Shown piece after piece: positions 1 to 7,063 of a stretch of DNA of 9,147 nucleotides. The notes below the pieces were generated by a model. The model saw nothing but the letters and a program-made list of their open reading frames with translations. It did not search any database and was not told the origin of the DNA. Location: NCBI GenBank assembly GCA_007127495.1, contig SKZG01000322.1:1-9147 (forward strand), given 5' to 3'. Positions within the stretch are counted from its first letter, which is position 1. Each line of letters starts with the position of its first letter. Origin of the DNA: Planctomycetales bacterium. GTDB lineage: Bacteria; Planctomycetota; Planctomycetia; Pirellulales; Thermoguttaceae. Both the position numbers and the translations under genes were made by a program.

Positions 1-932
1 CCGCTCCACCACCTCCCGGCCCGCCCGATATCAACACCGGTGAGCTTATTGCATCCTTGCGGCGACTAGCACAGGACTTGGCGTCGCTTGCGTTGTTGCA
101 GGCATGGGCGCGGCTCGACACTGTGGTGCTTACGCCCATCGACATGCCATGGCAGGACGCGGTCGAGACGGCCCGGCACAATCGCCTCGATTGGATGAAC
201 GGCCGAGCTGCTCTGGTCGACCGGTGGCGACGAGTTGAACTCGCGGCGAATGCCCTGCGAGGCAATCTCGACGTTACATTCTCAGGCGATTTGGGCACAA
301 AGGACAACAACCCCGTGAAGTTTCGGGGCACGACGGGCCGGCTTCGGGTGGGCTTGCAGTTCGACGCGCCGCTTACACGACTCGTTGAGCGTAACAACTA
401 CAGGGAGACGCTCATCGACTACGATCGGGCACGCCGCGAATACTATGCCTTTGAGGACGGAGTCGCGCAATCGCTCCGTGAAACCCTCCGCACCATCCAA
501 CTGAACCAGCTCGACTTCGAGCTTCGACGCGAGGGCGTCCAGGTAGCCATCGCCCAGGTCGAGCTGACACAGCTTCGGTTGCAGCGTCCGCCGAGGCCGG
601 GCGAAGAGCAGGTATTTGGCGCTACGACCGCCCGCGACCTGGTGCAAGCCCTCTCCGGGCTTCTCAGCGCCCAGGACAGTTTCCTGAGTCTATGGGTCGA
701 TTATGAGGTCCAGCGGATGAATCTTGACCTGGACCTTGGCACCATGCGGCTGGACGACCGCGGCATTTGGCTGGATCCGGGCGAAATCGTGCGGGGCCCG
801 GTGCGCGCCGACCGATCCGCCGAGGATCCGTCGCTTCCCCACATCGACCGGGAAACCACGCTCGACCCGCGGTTCGAGGAAATGCCGATCCCTCCCGGCG
901 TTCCCCTACCGGTGTTCCCCGACGAGCCCTAA
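1..932 (+). CDS. TolC-family outer membrane efflux protein, C-terminal part (5' end outside window)
   Basis: The reading frame is open from the left edge (first full codon at 3) to the TAA at 930-932, so the N-terminus is missing; the TTG at 57 is only an internal codon. TolC-family proteins form trimeric outer-membrane and periplasmic channels used by efflux pumps and type I secretion. Visible features are a Pro-rich stretch at the left edge, a strand-like segment with alternating polar residues (around 260-375, ending in VGLQFDAPLTRLVERNNYRE), then long amphipathic helices rich in Arg, Gln and Leu (about 400-720). The segment DYEVQRMNLDLDLGTMRLDD near 700-755 resembles the closing helix of planctomycete TolC-like proteins. 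The last ~60 residues are an acidic, Pro-rich tail without domain signs. No partner pump genes are visible, since upstream sequence is cut. The family call is from pattern recognition of the C-terminal half only. Confidence 0.8.
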   Translation, partial: APPPPGPPDINTGELIASLRRLAQDLASLALLQAWARLDTVVLTPIDMPWQDAVETARHNRLDWMNGRAALVDRWRRVELAANALRGNLDVTFSGDLGTKDNNPVKFRGTTGRLRVGLQFDAPLTRLVERNNYRETLIDYDRARREYYAFEDGVAQSLRETLRTIQLNQLDFELRREGVQVAIAQVELTQLRLQRPPRPGEEQVFGATTARDLVQALSGLLSAQDSFLSLWVDYEVQRMNLDLDLGTMRLDDRGIWLDPGEIVRGPVRADRSAEDPSLPHIDRETTLDPRFEEMPIPPGVPLPVFPDEP

Positions 933-1345
933 ACGCGCACGACTGCCTTGTGCTCCAGGATCTCTTCCAGCGTGTAAAGCCGGCCTCGATTGGCGCCGGG
1001 GCACGCGGCCGCCATCTCGTCCCATGTTTGCGGCAGGTGCAGGTTCGACGCCCAAAACGGCCACGTACGGCATTGGCGCGGACGATGCCGATACAGCCGG
1101 CAGGTGCGCGGTTCCGGGTCGTAGAAGATGCAATCACCCCCGGCGAGTTCCTTCAGGCTGTATCGGTTGCCCACCCGGCGGACGTACCGCTCCCCGAATT
1201 GCTCCTCATCCATATCGAGCGCCTTTGCCATGGCGGCGATTTCGGCACGGGTGACCCAAACGTAGCCGGGCGCGCCCGTACAACAGCTCCCGCACCCGGT
1301 GCATTGGAAGCGGAGACCTTCGGGATACCAGGGAGTGTCACTCAT
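929..1345 (-). CDS. YkgJ-family cysteine-cluster protein (putative Zn/Fe-chelating)
   Basis: A 138-residue protein with the signature CxxCxxCC near its N-terminus (Cys15, 18, 21, 22), followed by Cys72, Cys82, Cys92 and Cys115. This is the layout of the YkgJ / CxxCxxCC family (PF03692), thought to bind a metal ion or an Fe-S cluster; no reaction is established for most members. Segment 82-98, with C-x9-C spacing and a WPFW end, is typical of the family. There is no signal peptide, so it should be cytoplasmic. The ATG at 1343-1345 follows an AGAGAG purine run about 7 bp upstream, and the preceding oxidoreductase gene ends only 13 bp away, so it is probably the last gene of the folE transcript. 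Its stop codon (929-931) overlaps the stop of the convergent TolC-like gene. Specific function unknown. Confidence 0.85.
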   Translation of the reverse strand: MSDTPWYPEGLRFQCTGCGSCCTGAPGYVWVTRAEIAAMAKALDMDEEQFGERYVRRVGNRYSLKELAGGDCIFYDPEPRTCRLYRHRPRQCRTWPFWASNLHLPQTWDEMAAACPGANRGRLYTLEEILEHKAVVRV

Positions 1346-1358
1346 ACAAACTCTCTAT

Positions 1359-4340
1359 TCAGGTAACGATCAACTCTTTGCAGGGCGATTTCAACAGGGT
1401 TTCGACGTCGGGCATGAGGCCGTAAGCCAATGCAAGCACCTTGATGGGGTGGATCGTGGGCTTCGTGGTGCCTTGTTCCATTTGCACTTTGCAGGTGCTG
1501 CATTCGGTGGTACCCGCCTGAAGGTTCGGATCCCGCAGCCGGGAAATGAGCCGCCAGCCGGCGCGCAGGCTGGTGCGGTAATGGCGGTAGTGCAATCCAA
1601 AGGTGCCGGCCATCCCGGAACAACCTTCCTCGACGTGGTGGACTCGAAGCCCCGGAATCAATCGCAGTAGATTCTCGCCCGGGGTTCCCACCCGGAGGGC
1701 TGCCAGGTGGCAAGGGGTATGGTAGCCGAGCGTGGTATGAACCGGTTTGAAGTCGAGCCGGAGCCGAGCTTCCCGATGCATTCGCCAGAGGAAGGTACAC
1801 GCCTCGCTGCTATTCTCGGCGACGAGCCGCGCGTCCTCGTCGTCGAGCAATTGCGGGTATTCCCGGCGCAGGCAGAGCGCGGCGGCGGGCTCCGTCGCGA
1901 CCACGTGATAGCCCTGCCGAACCGCTTCCGCAAAGACGGCGACATTCCGCCGCGCGAGTCGGCGAGCCCGGTCCAGCGCCCCGCAGGCAATGGCTGGCAT
2001 ACCGGCCTGCCGCTGTCCGGGAGGCACGTAAACCGACACGCCGTTGTGCCCAAGCACCGCCACGAACGCCTCGGCCAATTGCGGATCGTGGTAGTTCGCG
2101 TAAAGGTCCACGAGATACGCGACTTTGCTCTCGGTGCGTCGCGAGGGTCGGGTGAGCCGGCTGCGGGATGCGCGGCGCAAATAGGGACGCGACGTCACAC
2201 GCGGAAGTTTGCGTCCCTGGGCAATCCCCAGCGTCTTCTCGCCCAGCCAACGCATCATCCGATTGGCAAGCGCCCAGTTCGCTGCGGGACTCACCAGGCT
2301 GCCCAACCCGGCGATGGCATCGAGGCGGGTCATGATCCAGTCGGTCATTTCCAGCCCGTTCGCCGCCACGTACGCTCCTTTGCTTTCGCGAACCAGTCGC
2401 GGGATATCGACATGGGCCGGGCACTCCAAGCGGCACATGTGACAGTGATAGCAAAGGTCGGCCACCTGTTTGAACTGGTCGTTGGTCAGCGTGCTCAATT
2501 CCAACTGCCCACTCAGCAAACCGCAAAGCAGGTTCGCCTTCGCTCGCGGCGAAGCTTCCTCCGAAGGGGCGATGCGAAACAGGGGGCACATGCGCGCGTC
2601 GGGCGATTGGGTCCGACAGGTGCCGCACCGATTGCAGTCGGCCGCGGCCGACGCCACCTCGGACGGATGCCAGTCGAGTTGCAATTCCACAAGGTCGCGC
2701 ATGGGGGTCTCGGGCACTCCCGCCGGCGAGGCCACAATCGGTTCAGGCGGTTCGATCGGACGGCGCAGGTGACGTGTCAGCAGGTCGGGATCATCGCCAA
2801 GAATCTTTCCTGGGTTCAGAAGATTCTGCGGATCAAATATCTGCTTCACCTCGCGAAAAACATCGTAGAGGGGGCCCACTTGCCGCCGAATGTACGCTGT
2901 TCGAGCCAGGCCCACACCATGCTCGCCGCTGATGGTGCCCCCCACACGAAATACCTCTTCGTAAAGATCCTCGGCCAGCCGTCGCATGCGATCGATGTCG
3001 GACGAGTTGAACACGTCGAGGAACGGCTGCACGTGCAATTGCCCCTGGCCCGCATGACTGAATATCGATGCAGTGACCATGTTTCGCTTCAACACATTTT
3101 GCACGCGAACAAGAAACTCGGGCAAAACTTCGGGGGGCACGGCAATGTCTTCCACCACGGGGACCGGACGCGTCGGTCCACGAACCTGAAACAGGGCAGG
3201 TTGAGTTTTCGTGGCCAGCCGCCAGTAAAGATCAAAATCGTCCCGGTCAAATGCCTGACGCGCGTCGAACGCCAGCCGCCGCGCGTCGCGAACCTCCTCG
3301 ACCAGTTGTCGGAGGCGGGTCTGTGTATCCTGCGGGTCGTTCCCTTCCTGTTCCACTAGCAGGATCGCCTCGGTGTGGGCCGGGATAAGGAGGTCAAAAC
3401 GGACCTCGGTTTCACGCGCCAGGCTCAAATGGCGCCGGTCCATCAGCTCGCACGCCGTTGGGTGGTGCGGCAGGATTTCGAGTACGGCGCGGGCCGCCTT
3501 GTCGATACTGTCGAACAGCAATAGCGCCACTCCCCGATTCTGCGGCAACGGCTCAGTACGAAGCGTTGCCTCGGTGATCAGCGCCAGCGTCCCCTCCGAA
3601 CCGCAAATCAGCCGAGCTACATTCAGATGCACGTCTTCCAAGACGCCACTGAGATTGTAGCCACAACGGTTTGTAGGCGATTTCGGCCCGTATTGACGAA
3701 TCAGGTCGGCCCTTTCGCGCAGCAGCGAGGCAAGCCGCTGCACCAAATGCCGTTGCCCAGCCCCGCCGGAGGCAGCGTGCTCTGTGGCGAGCGGTTCCCG
3801 GCTGAGTTCCATGACCTCGCCTTGCGCGGTGACCACTTGCAGGCTACACACGTTCTCGGAGGCGGCGCCATACCGGGGCCAGCGGCTACCCGCACCGTTG
3901 ATGGCAAGAACGCTTCCAATGGTCGTGACCTGGCTGTTGCCCGGGTCCGGTCCGAAGATGCGCCCGGCCCGCTGCAAGTGGGCGTTCAATCGTTCATGGA
4001 CCACGCCGGGCTGCACACGAATGCGGTCTTGGTCAGCATAAAGGATGCGACGCAGGAATTTGGAGAAATCGACAACCAAGCCATGCCCGAGCGATTCACC
4101 GGCCACACCACTTCCCGAGCCGCGGGCATGGACTGGAATCCCTTTTTCGCCCGCATATTGCACACAAGCGACGACGTCGGCCGTATTCCGTGGCCGAACG
4201 ATCGCCAGCGGCCGGATTTCGAAGATACTCCCGTCGCTTGTGTACAACTGGCGGTACACCGGGTCGCCGAGTACGTCCCCGCGGACCAACCCGCGGAGGT
4301 CGTCCAGGATGATACCGCGTTGCGCCTCGTACTGCTCCAT
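1359..4340 (-). CDS. FAD-binding and Fe-S-binding oxidoreductase, GlcD/YdiJ-type fusion (2-hydroxyacid dehydrogenase-like)
   Basis: A 993-residue multi-domain flavoprotein. Residues ~40-265 form the PCMH-type FAD-binding domain (PRNTADVV at 50-57, GSGSGVAG at 74-81, PDPGNSQVTTIGSVLAINGAG at 131-151). Residues ~270-515 are the FAD-oxidase C-terminal domain, ending in the classic SGEHGVGLAR (471-480) and FDPQNLLNPGKI (502-513). Two 4Fe-4S motifs follow: Cys569/572/575/585 and Cys630/633/636/640. The C-terminus has two CCG-like domains; in the second, Cys877, Cys907, Cys947 and Cys950 are visible. Length and order match E. coli YdiJ (about 1,018 residues), a D-2-hydroxyglutarate dehydrogenase. 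Relatives oxidise glycolate or D-lactate and pass electrons through Fe-S centres, probably to quinone; the substrate here cannot be read. The first CCG domain lacks its usual cysteine (AGMPA, 779-783) and the second reads CSG. It starts 6 bp after the folE stop without a clear Shine-Dalgarno, suggesting translational coupling. Confidence 0.9.
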   Translation of the reverse strand: MEQYEAQRGIILDDLRGLVRGDVLGDPVYRQLYTSDGSIFEIRPLAIVRPRNTADVVACVQYAGEKGIPVHARGSGSGVAGESLGHGLVVDFSKFLRRILYADQDRIRVQPGVVHERLNAHLQRAGRIFGPDPGNSQVTTIGSVLAINGAGSRWPRYGAASENVCSLQVVTAQGEVMELSREPLATEHAASGGAGQRHLVQRLASLLRERADLIRQYGPKSPTNRCGYNLSGVLEDVHLNVARLICGSEGTLALITEATLRTEPLPQNRGVALLLFDSIDKAARAVLEILPHHPTACELMDRRHLSLARETEVRFDLLIPAHTEAILLVEQEGNDPQDTQTRLRQLVEEVRDARRLAFDARQAFDRDDFDLYWRLATKTQPALFQVRGPTRPVPVVEDIAVPPEVLPEFLVRVQNVLKRNMVTASIFSHAGQGQLHVQPFLDVFNSSDIDRMRRLAEDLYEEVFRVGGTISGEHGVGLARTAYIRRQVGPLYDVFREVKQIFDPQNLLNPGKILGDDPDLLTRHLRRPIEPPEPIVASPAGVPETPMRDLVELQLDWHPSEVASAAADCNRCGTCRTQSPDARMCPLFRIAPSEEASPRAKANLLCGLLSGQLELSTLTNDQFKQVADLCYHCHMCRLECPAHVDIPRLVRESKGAYVAANGLEMTDWIMTRLDAIAGLGSLVSPAANWALANRMMRWLGEKTLGIAQGRKLPRVTSRPYLRRASRSRLTRPSRRTESKVAYLVDLYANYHDPQLAEAFVAVLGHNGVSVYVPPGQRQAGMPAIACGALDRARRLARRNVAVFAEAVRQGYHVVATEPAAALCLRREYPQLLDDEDARLVAENSSEACTFLWRMHREARLRLDFKPVHTTLGYHTPCHLAALRVGTPGENLLRLIPGLRVHHVEEGCSGMAGTFGLHYRHYRTSLRAGWRLISRLRDPNLQAGTTECSTCKVQMEQGTTKPTIHPIKVLALAYGLMPDVETLLKSPCKELIVT

Positions 4341-4346
4341 AAGGGG

Positions 4347-5006
4347 CTACCGCCGATCGCCGTACATCAACGTCATGATTTCCGCCCGGCTCGATGCTCG
4401 ATTGCGGAAGCACCCTTTCATCGCAGAGGTCACGCACATACTGCCCGGCCGACGAATACCACGGATCGTCATGCATGTGTGTACGGCTTCGATGACCACC
4501 GCCACACCCTTCGCATGAAGCTGTTCCTCCAATAAATCGGCAATCTGCTCCGTCATGCGTTCCTGCACCTGGGGCCGCCGCGCAACGCTATCCACCACTC
4601 GTGCCAGCTTGCTCAACCCAACGACTCGATCGCCCGGAAGATAGCCGATATGCGCCTTTCCCATAAACGGCAGCATGTGGTGTTCGCACATGCTGTTGAA
4701 GCTGATATCGCGAACCAGTACCACCTCGTCACATGTATCCGAGAAGAACTTCTGCAGGTGGATGGTGGGATCTTCGTGCAGGCCGGCGAACAGCTCGGCG
4801 TACATGCGGGCAACACGTGCGGGGGTATCCAGGAGCCCCTCGCGGTCTGGGTCCTCGCCGATGGCCAGCAAAATCTCCCGCACAGCCCGTTCAATGCGAC
4901 CTTGGTCAATTTGCCCGTTCCTGCTCGGCTCGATATCGCCCAAATGGTCCAACGTGGCCGGCGAAGGTTCGCGTATTCTCAACTCAGATTCGAAATGGGG
5001 TGTCAT
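4347..5006 (-). CDS. folE: GTP cyclohydrolase I (type IA)
   Basis: A 219-residue enzyme, close to the ~222 residues of E. coli FolE. It converts GTP to 7,8-dihydroneopterin triphosphate, the first step of tetrahydrofolate (and pterin) synthesis, as a cytoplasmic homodecamer. The zinc ligands are all present: Cys107 and His110 in [18 protein letters not shown], and Cys178 in the HTCM motif (176-179). Further family marks are [19 protein letters not shown] (51-69), [10 protein letters not shown] (130-139) and MTxRGI (179-184), so this is the zinc-dependent IA type and not FolE2. The first ~30 residues are the variable N-terminal extension. The ATG at 5004-5006 has an AAGGA ribosome site 10 bp upstream and a strong promoter candidate. 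It is the first gene of a likely three-gene minus-strand operon. No other folate gene is seen nearby. Confidence 0.97.
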   Translation of the reverse strand: MTPHFESELRIREPSPATLDHLGDIEPSRNGQIDQGRIERAVREILLAIGEDPDREGLLDTPARVARMYAELFAGLHEDPTIHLQKFFSDTCDEVVLVRDISFNSMCEHHMLPFMGKAHIGYLPGDRVVGLSKLARVVDSVARRPQVQERMTEQIADLLEEQLHAKGVAVVIEAVHTCMTIRGIRRPGSMCVTSAMKGCFRNRASSRAEIMTLMYGDRR

Positions 5007-5016
5007 AATTCAGATA

Positions 5017-5021
5017 TCCTT
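5017..5021 (-). promoter_or_regulatory. Ribosome binding site of folE
   Basis: AAGGA on the minus strand, separated by 10 bases from the ATG at 5004-5006. It is the clearest Shine-Dalgarno sequence in the window and supports the folE start. Confidence 0.6.
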
Positions 5022-5048
5022 GACGAGTGCCGTTACCATCTTCATACT
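5020..5048 (+). promoter_or_regulatory. Possible divergent promoter overlapping the folE promoter
   Basis: On the + strand, TTGACG (5020-5025) and CATACT (5043-5048) are separated by 17 bp. If used, it would start near 5055 and produce a leader of about 225 nt ahead of the zinc-ribbon gene at 5281. Its -10 box lies on top of the folE -10 box on the other strand, so the two could not be occupied together. The -10 is a weaker match and its -35 box falls in the folE leader, so this may be chance. Confidence 0.3.
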
Positions 5049-5072
5049 AGGCAATGATTCGAGGGGTGTCAA
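5044..5072 (-). promoter_or_regulatory. Sigma70-type promoter of folE operon
   Basis: On the minus strand, TTGACA (5072-5067) and TAGTAT (5049-5044) are separated by exactly 17 bp. The -35 box is a perfect consensus match and the -10 matches 4 of 6 bases including the key first T, second A and last T. Transcription would begin near 5037 and give a leader of about 30 nt containing the AAGGA site. Position and spacing make this the best candidate for the folE transcript start. Inferred from sequence only. Confidence 0.6.
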
Positions 5073-5280
5073 TGTGCCGTGGGGGGCGCAAAGCGGGCGT
5101 GGGCCGTCGTTTTCCTTCGCTGGACGCGACTGCGGAACCGTCCGGCCCTTTGTATGGCGTATTGGACGCAGCGCTGTTCCTGAACCACAATAAAGGTAGA
5201 CACTCACGCAGAATGTCGCTATTTATGCGGCACATAGGCCGATTGACCCATGGATCACCTACGCATAGCCGGTACTTGCC

Positions 5281-5838
5281 ATGCCTTTTGAATTCTTATG
5301 CCCGAACGGACATCTTCTACAAGCCGAGGAATCGGCGGTCGGTCAGCAGTGCGAGTGTCCGGAATGCGCGGTTCCGATGCTGATACCGTCGCCCTCAGCG
5401 CCTGACCCTGCCCCGTCGGCCGCCGGCGAGGCATCGGGGGCCTCATCCGACCATGGCGCGTCAAACCAAGCCGCCGCGTCCCCCGCCCTCCGTCGCGGCC
5501 CCGACTTTTCCGCGCTGGGCGAGGCCCCGTCCGGCCACGATCCGGCAGTCGCGGAAATGCCCTTGCAGCCGCCCGAGGTATTGCATATTCCCTGTCCGAA
5601 TGGGCATGTGTTGGAAACGCCCGAGGAAATGGTGGGCGAAGAGGCCTTATGCCCTTTTTGCAATACGCAATTCAAGCTCCGCTATAACGCCAGCCTCGAA
5701 CACCTCCGGCAACAGGAAGAGGAAGAGGAGCGGCGCGAACGCCGCGCGGCGCGGGCGTGGCTGCACTGGTCCATTGCGGCGGCAGCGGTGGTCCTGCTGG
5801 GAGTGATTCTGTTGTTCGTTGTCCGTGCGTCGTCGTAA
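5281..5838 (+). CDS. Tail-anchored protein with two CPNGH zinc ribbons, function unknown
   Basis: A 185-residue protein I cannot assign to a named family. It carries two copies of a short zinc-ribbon-like motif: Cys7-PNGH with Cys27/Cys29/Cys32 in a CxCPxC cluster, and a second CPNGH at about residues 104-108 with a CPFC pair near 124-127. Between them lies an Ala/Ser/Pro-rich, probably disordered linker (about 37-95). After the second ribbon comes a charged Glu/Arg helix (about 143-158), then one hydrophobic segment (about 163-181) and a four-residue end, so the C-terminus should anchor it in the membrane with the ribbons in the cytoplasm. The ATG at 5281 has no strong Shine-Dalgarno, but the first ribbon begins just after it. 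The epimerase starts 36 bp downstream and may share its transcript. Similar ribbon-plus-anchor proteins occur in planctomycetes (general knowledge). Metal binding is inferred. Confidence 0.8.
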   Translation: MPFEFLCPNGHLLQAEESAVGQQCECPECAVPMLIPSPSAPDPAPSAAGEASGASSDHGASNQAAASPALRRGPDFSALGEAPSGHDPAVAEMPLQPPEVLHIPCPNGHVLETPEEMVGEEALCPFCNTQFKLRYNASLEHLRQQEEEEERRERRAARAWLHWSIAAAAVVLLGVILLFVVRASS

Positions 5839-5874
5839 TCTCACTGCCTTGTACCCCAATGGAAGTTTAGCAGA

Positions 5875-6816
5875 ATGGGCACTTACCTGGTAACCGGCGG
5901 CGCCGGTTTTATTGGATCGCATATTGCCGCGGCGCTGGTTGAGCGAGGCGACACCGTTCGGGTGCTCGACAACTTGAGCACCGGGCACCTTGGAAATATG
6001 GAGTCTTTCAGCGATCGGATCGAGTTCTTCGAGGCCGACTTGCTCGATGCCGATGCCGTAGCTCGAGCCGTCAGCGGTGTCGAGTGCGTGTTCCATCAGG
6101 CCGCGCTGGCCTCGGTGCCGCGAAGTGTGAACCGGCCGCTGGATACGAATGCCGCTTGTGTAACAGGAACGGTCATCCTTTTGGATGCCGCCCGTGCGGC
6201 CGGGGTGGGCCGGGTGGTCTATGCAGCGTCGAGCAGCGCCTATGGTGATCAACCCACGTCGAGCAAGCGTGAAACGGACTTGCCGTTGCCTATTTCGCCG
6301 TACGCCGCGGCCAAGCTCGCCGGCGAATACTACTGCCGCGCCTTCACCGCAACCTATGGTTTGGAAACGGTGGCCTTGCGATATTTCAATGTATTTGGCC
6401 CGCGGCAGGACCCGAAAAGCGAATACGCCGCCGTCATCCCCCGGTTCATTACCGCCATCTTGTCTGGTGAGCAGCCGGTTATCTACGGCGACGGTCAGCA
6501 GTCGCGCGACTTCACGTTCGTGGCCAACGTTGTCCACGCCAACTTACTGGCTGCCGATGCACCGAACGTGGCCGGCCAGGTATTGAACATCGCCAATGGC
6601 ACGCAGTTCAGCCTGCTGGTACTGCTGGCCTCGATCAACGACCTGCTGGGTACCTGCGTTCAGCCACGACACGATCCGCCACGAGCGGGCGACGTGCGCG
6701 AAAGCCTGGCCGACATCACCCAGGCTCGTCAACTACTTGGATACGAAACCCAGGTTGGTTTCCAGGAGGGGCTTCGACGGTCGATTGACTACTATCGCAC
6801 GCTGGTTGGTCGATAG
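5875..6816 (+). CDS. NAD-dependent sugar-nucleotide epimerase/dehydratase (UDP-glucose 4-epimerase-like extended SDR)
   Basis: A 313-residue extended short-chain dehydrogenase, complete in length for the family. The N-terminal Rossmann motif GGAGFIG (8-14) and Asp32 in VLDNLSTG show NAD binding. The catalytic set is Ser120/121 in the SSSAYG segment, Tyr143 and Lys147 (SPYAAAKLAGE). RYFNVFGPRQDP (169-180) and GDGQQSRDFTFV (205-216) are typical of GalE- and WbpP-like 4-epimerases acting on UDP-glucose, UDP-GlcNAc or their uronic acids; which sugar cannot be told. Such enzymes feed cytoplasmic synthesis of surface polysaccharide or glycoprotein glycans. The start at 5875 gives the Rossmann fold at the usual distance from the N-terminus. 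It lies 36 bp after the zinc-ribbon gene. A dTDP-glucose dehydratase or epimerase of related type is the main alternative. Confidence 0.93.
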   Translation: MGTYLVTGGAGFIGSHIAAALVERGDTVRVLDNLSTGHLGNMESFSDRIEFFEADLLDADAVARAVSGVECVFHQAALASVPRSVNRPLDTNAACVTGTVILLDAARAAGVGRVVYAASSSAYGDQPTSSKRETDLPLPISPYAAAKLAGEYYCRAFTATYGLETVALRYFNVFGPRQDPKSEYAAVIPRFITAILSGEQPVIYGDGQQSRDFTFVANVVHANLLAADAPNVAGQVLNIANGTQFSLLVLLASINDLLGTCVQPRHDPPRAGDVRESLADITQARQLLGYETQVGFQEGLRRSIDYYRTLVGR

Positions 6817-6931
6817 TGGCTCGGGGTTGCTTCTACCTCCATGCCCCGACACATAGCTGGGTTGCGGCCTCTTGACGGGGGGGCTTCCCGCTGGGCCGAT
6901 TCGCTGGTATCTTGGGGCTATTCCTAAAAAC

Positions 6932-7004
6932 AACCGGCGATTCCGTTTCTAGGTGCAGGCCGCTTCATCGTAGTAGGCACTCGCCGTGTGCCGTCCCTGA
7001 AACA
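6932..7004 (+). repeat. Direct repeat copy 1 (palindrome-bearing, 73 bp)
   Basis: First of two closely similar units, about 106-107 bp apart. It begins AACCGGCGATTCCGTTTCTA and ends GCCGTCCCTGAAACA. Between them sits an imperfect hairpin, GGCAC (6976-6980) and GTGCC (6988-6992), with an outer TTCA/TGAA pair. Compared with copy 2 it has a few substitutions and about one extra base around 6956-6970, so the copies are old or under mild selection. Confidence 0.9.
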
Positions 7005-7030
7005 AAGGTTGTCTGCACTTAGAAACGGAA
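6941..7030. repeat. 17 bp inverted repeat flanking copy 1 core
   Basis: Left arm TTCCGTTTCTAGGTGCA (6941-6957) and right arm TGCACTTAGAAACGGAA (7014-7030) are inverted complements with one mismatch, which becomes a G-U pair in RNA. Together they bracket a 90 bp block with the palindromic hairpin inside. Terminal inverted repeats around a short non-coding block are what a small MITE-like element would look like, but no target-site duplication was seen. Confidence 0.8.
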
Positions 7031-7063
7031 GAGCCATAAACCGGCGATTCCGTTTCTAGGTGC
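7014..7063 (+). repeat. Alternative hairpin between right arm and copy 2 left arm
   Basis: The right arm at 7014-7030 can also pair with the left arm of copy 2 (TTCCGTTTCTAGGTGC, 7048-7063), giving a 16 bp stem with a 17-base loop. Only one of the two pairings can form at a time. The complement match is seen directly; any regulatory role is inference. Confidence 0.7.

Larger units (their letters stand above)
5007..5280. other. Divergent intergenic region (274 bp)
   Basis: This gap separates folE (minus) from the zinc-ribbon gene (plus). Its left end holds the overlapping promoter candidates and the folE ribosome site. A second weak + strand promoter possibility is TTGGAC at 5162-5167 with CACAAT at 5186-5191 (18 bp spacer), nearer the zinc-ribbon gene. 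Short open frames here show no family features and are not called. Confidence 0.5.

Noticed and set aside
1707..3359. Long + strand open frame (550 codons) opposite the oxidoreductase
   Set aside because: It is antisense to a gene with clear FAD and Fe-S motifs; its translation is rich in Arg, His and Gln with no domain features, as expected for a shadow of a high-GC gene.
3627..4535. + strand open frame of 302 codons spanning the oxidoreductase and folE
   Set aside because: It crosses two well-supported minus-strand genes and shows no family motif.
5010..5207. Small minus-strand open frame of 65 codons upstream of folE
   Set aside because: It overlaps the folE promoter and leader, has no recognisable motif or ribosome site, and its composition looks like translated intergenic DNA.
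5647..6537. Minus-strand open frame of 296 codons opposite the epimerase
   Set aside because: The + strand has a complete SDR fold with catalytic residues; the antisense product has none.
6821..6849. TCGGGG/CCCCGA stem as terminator after the epimerase
   Set aside because: Only six pairs around a 17-base loop, and no T run follows.
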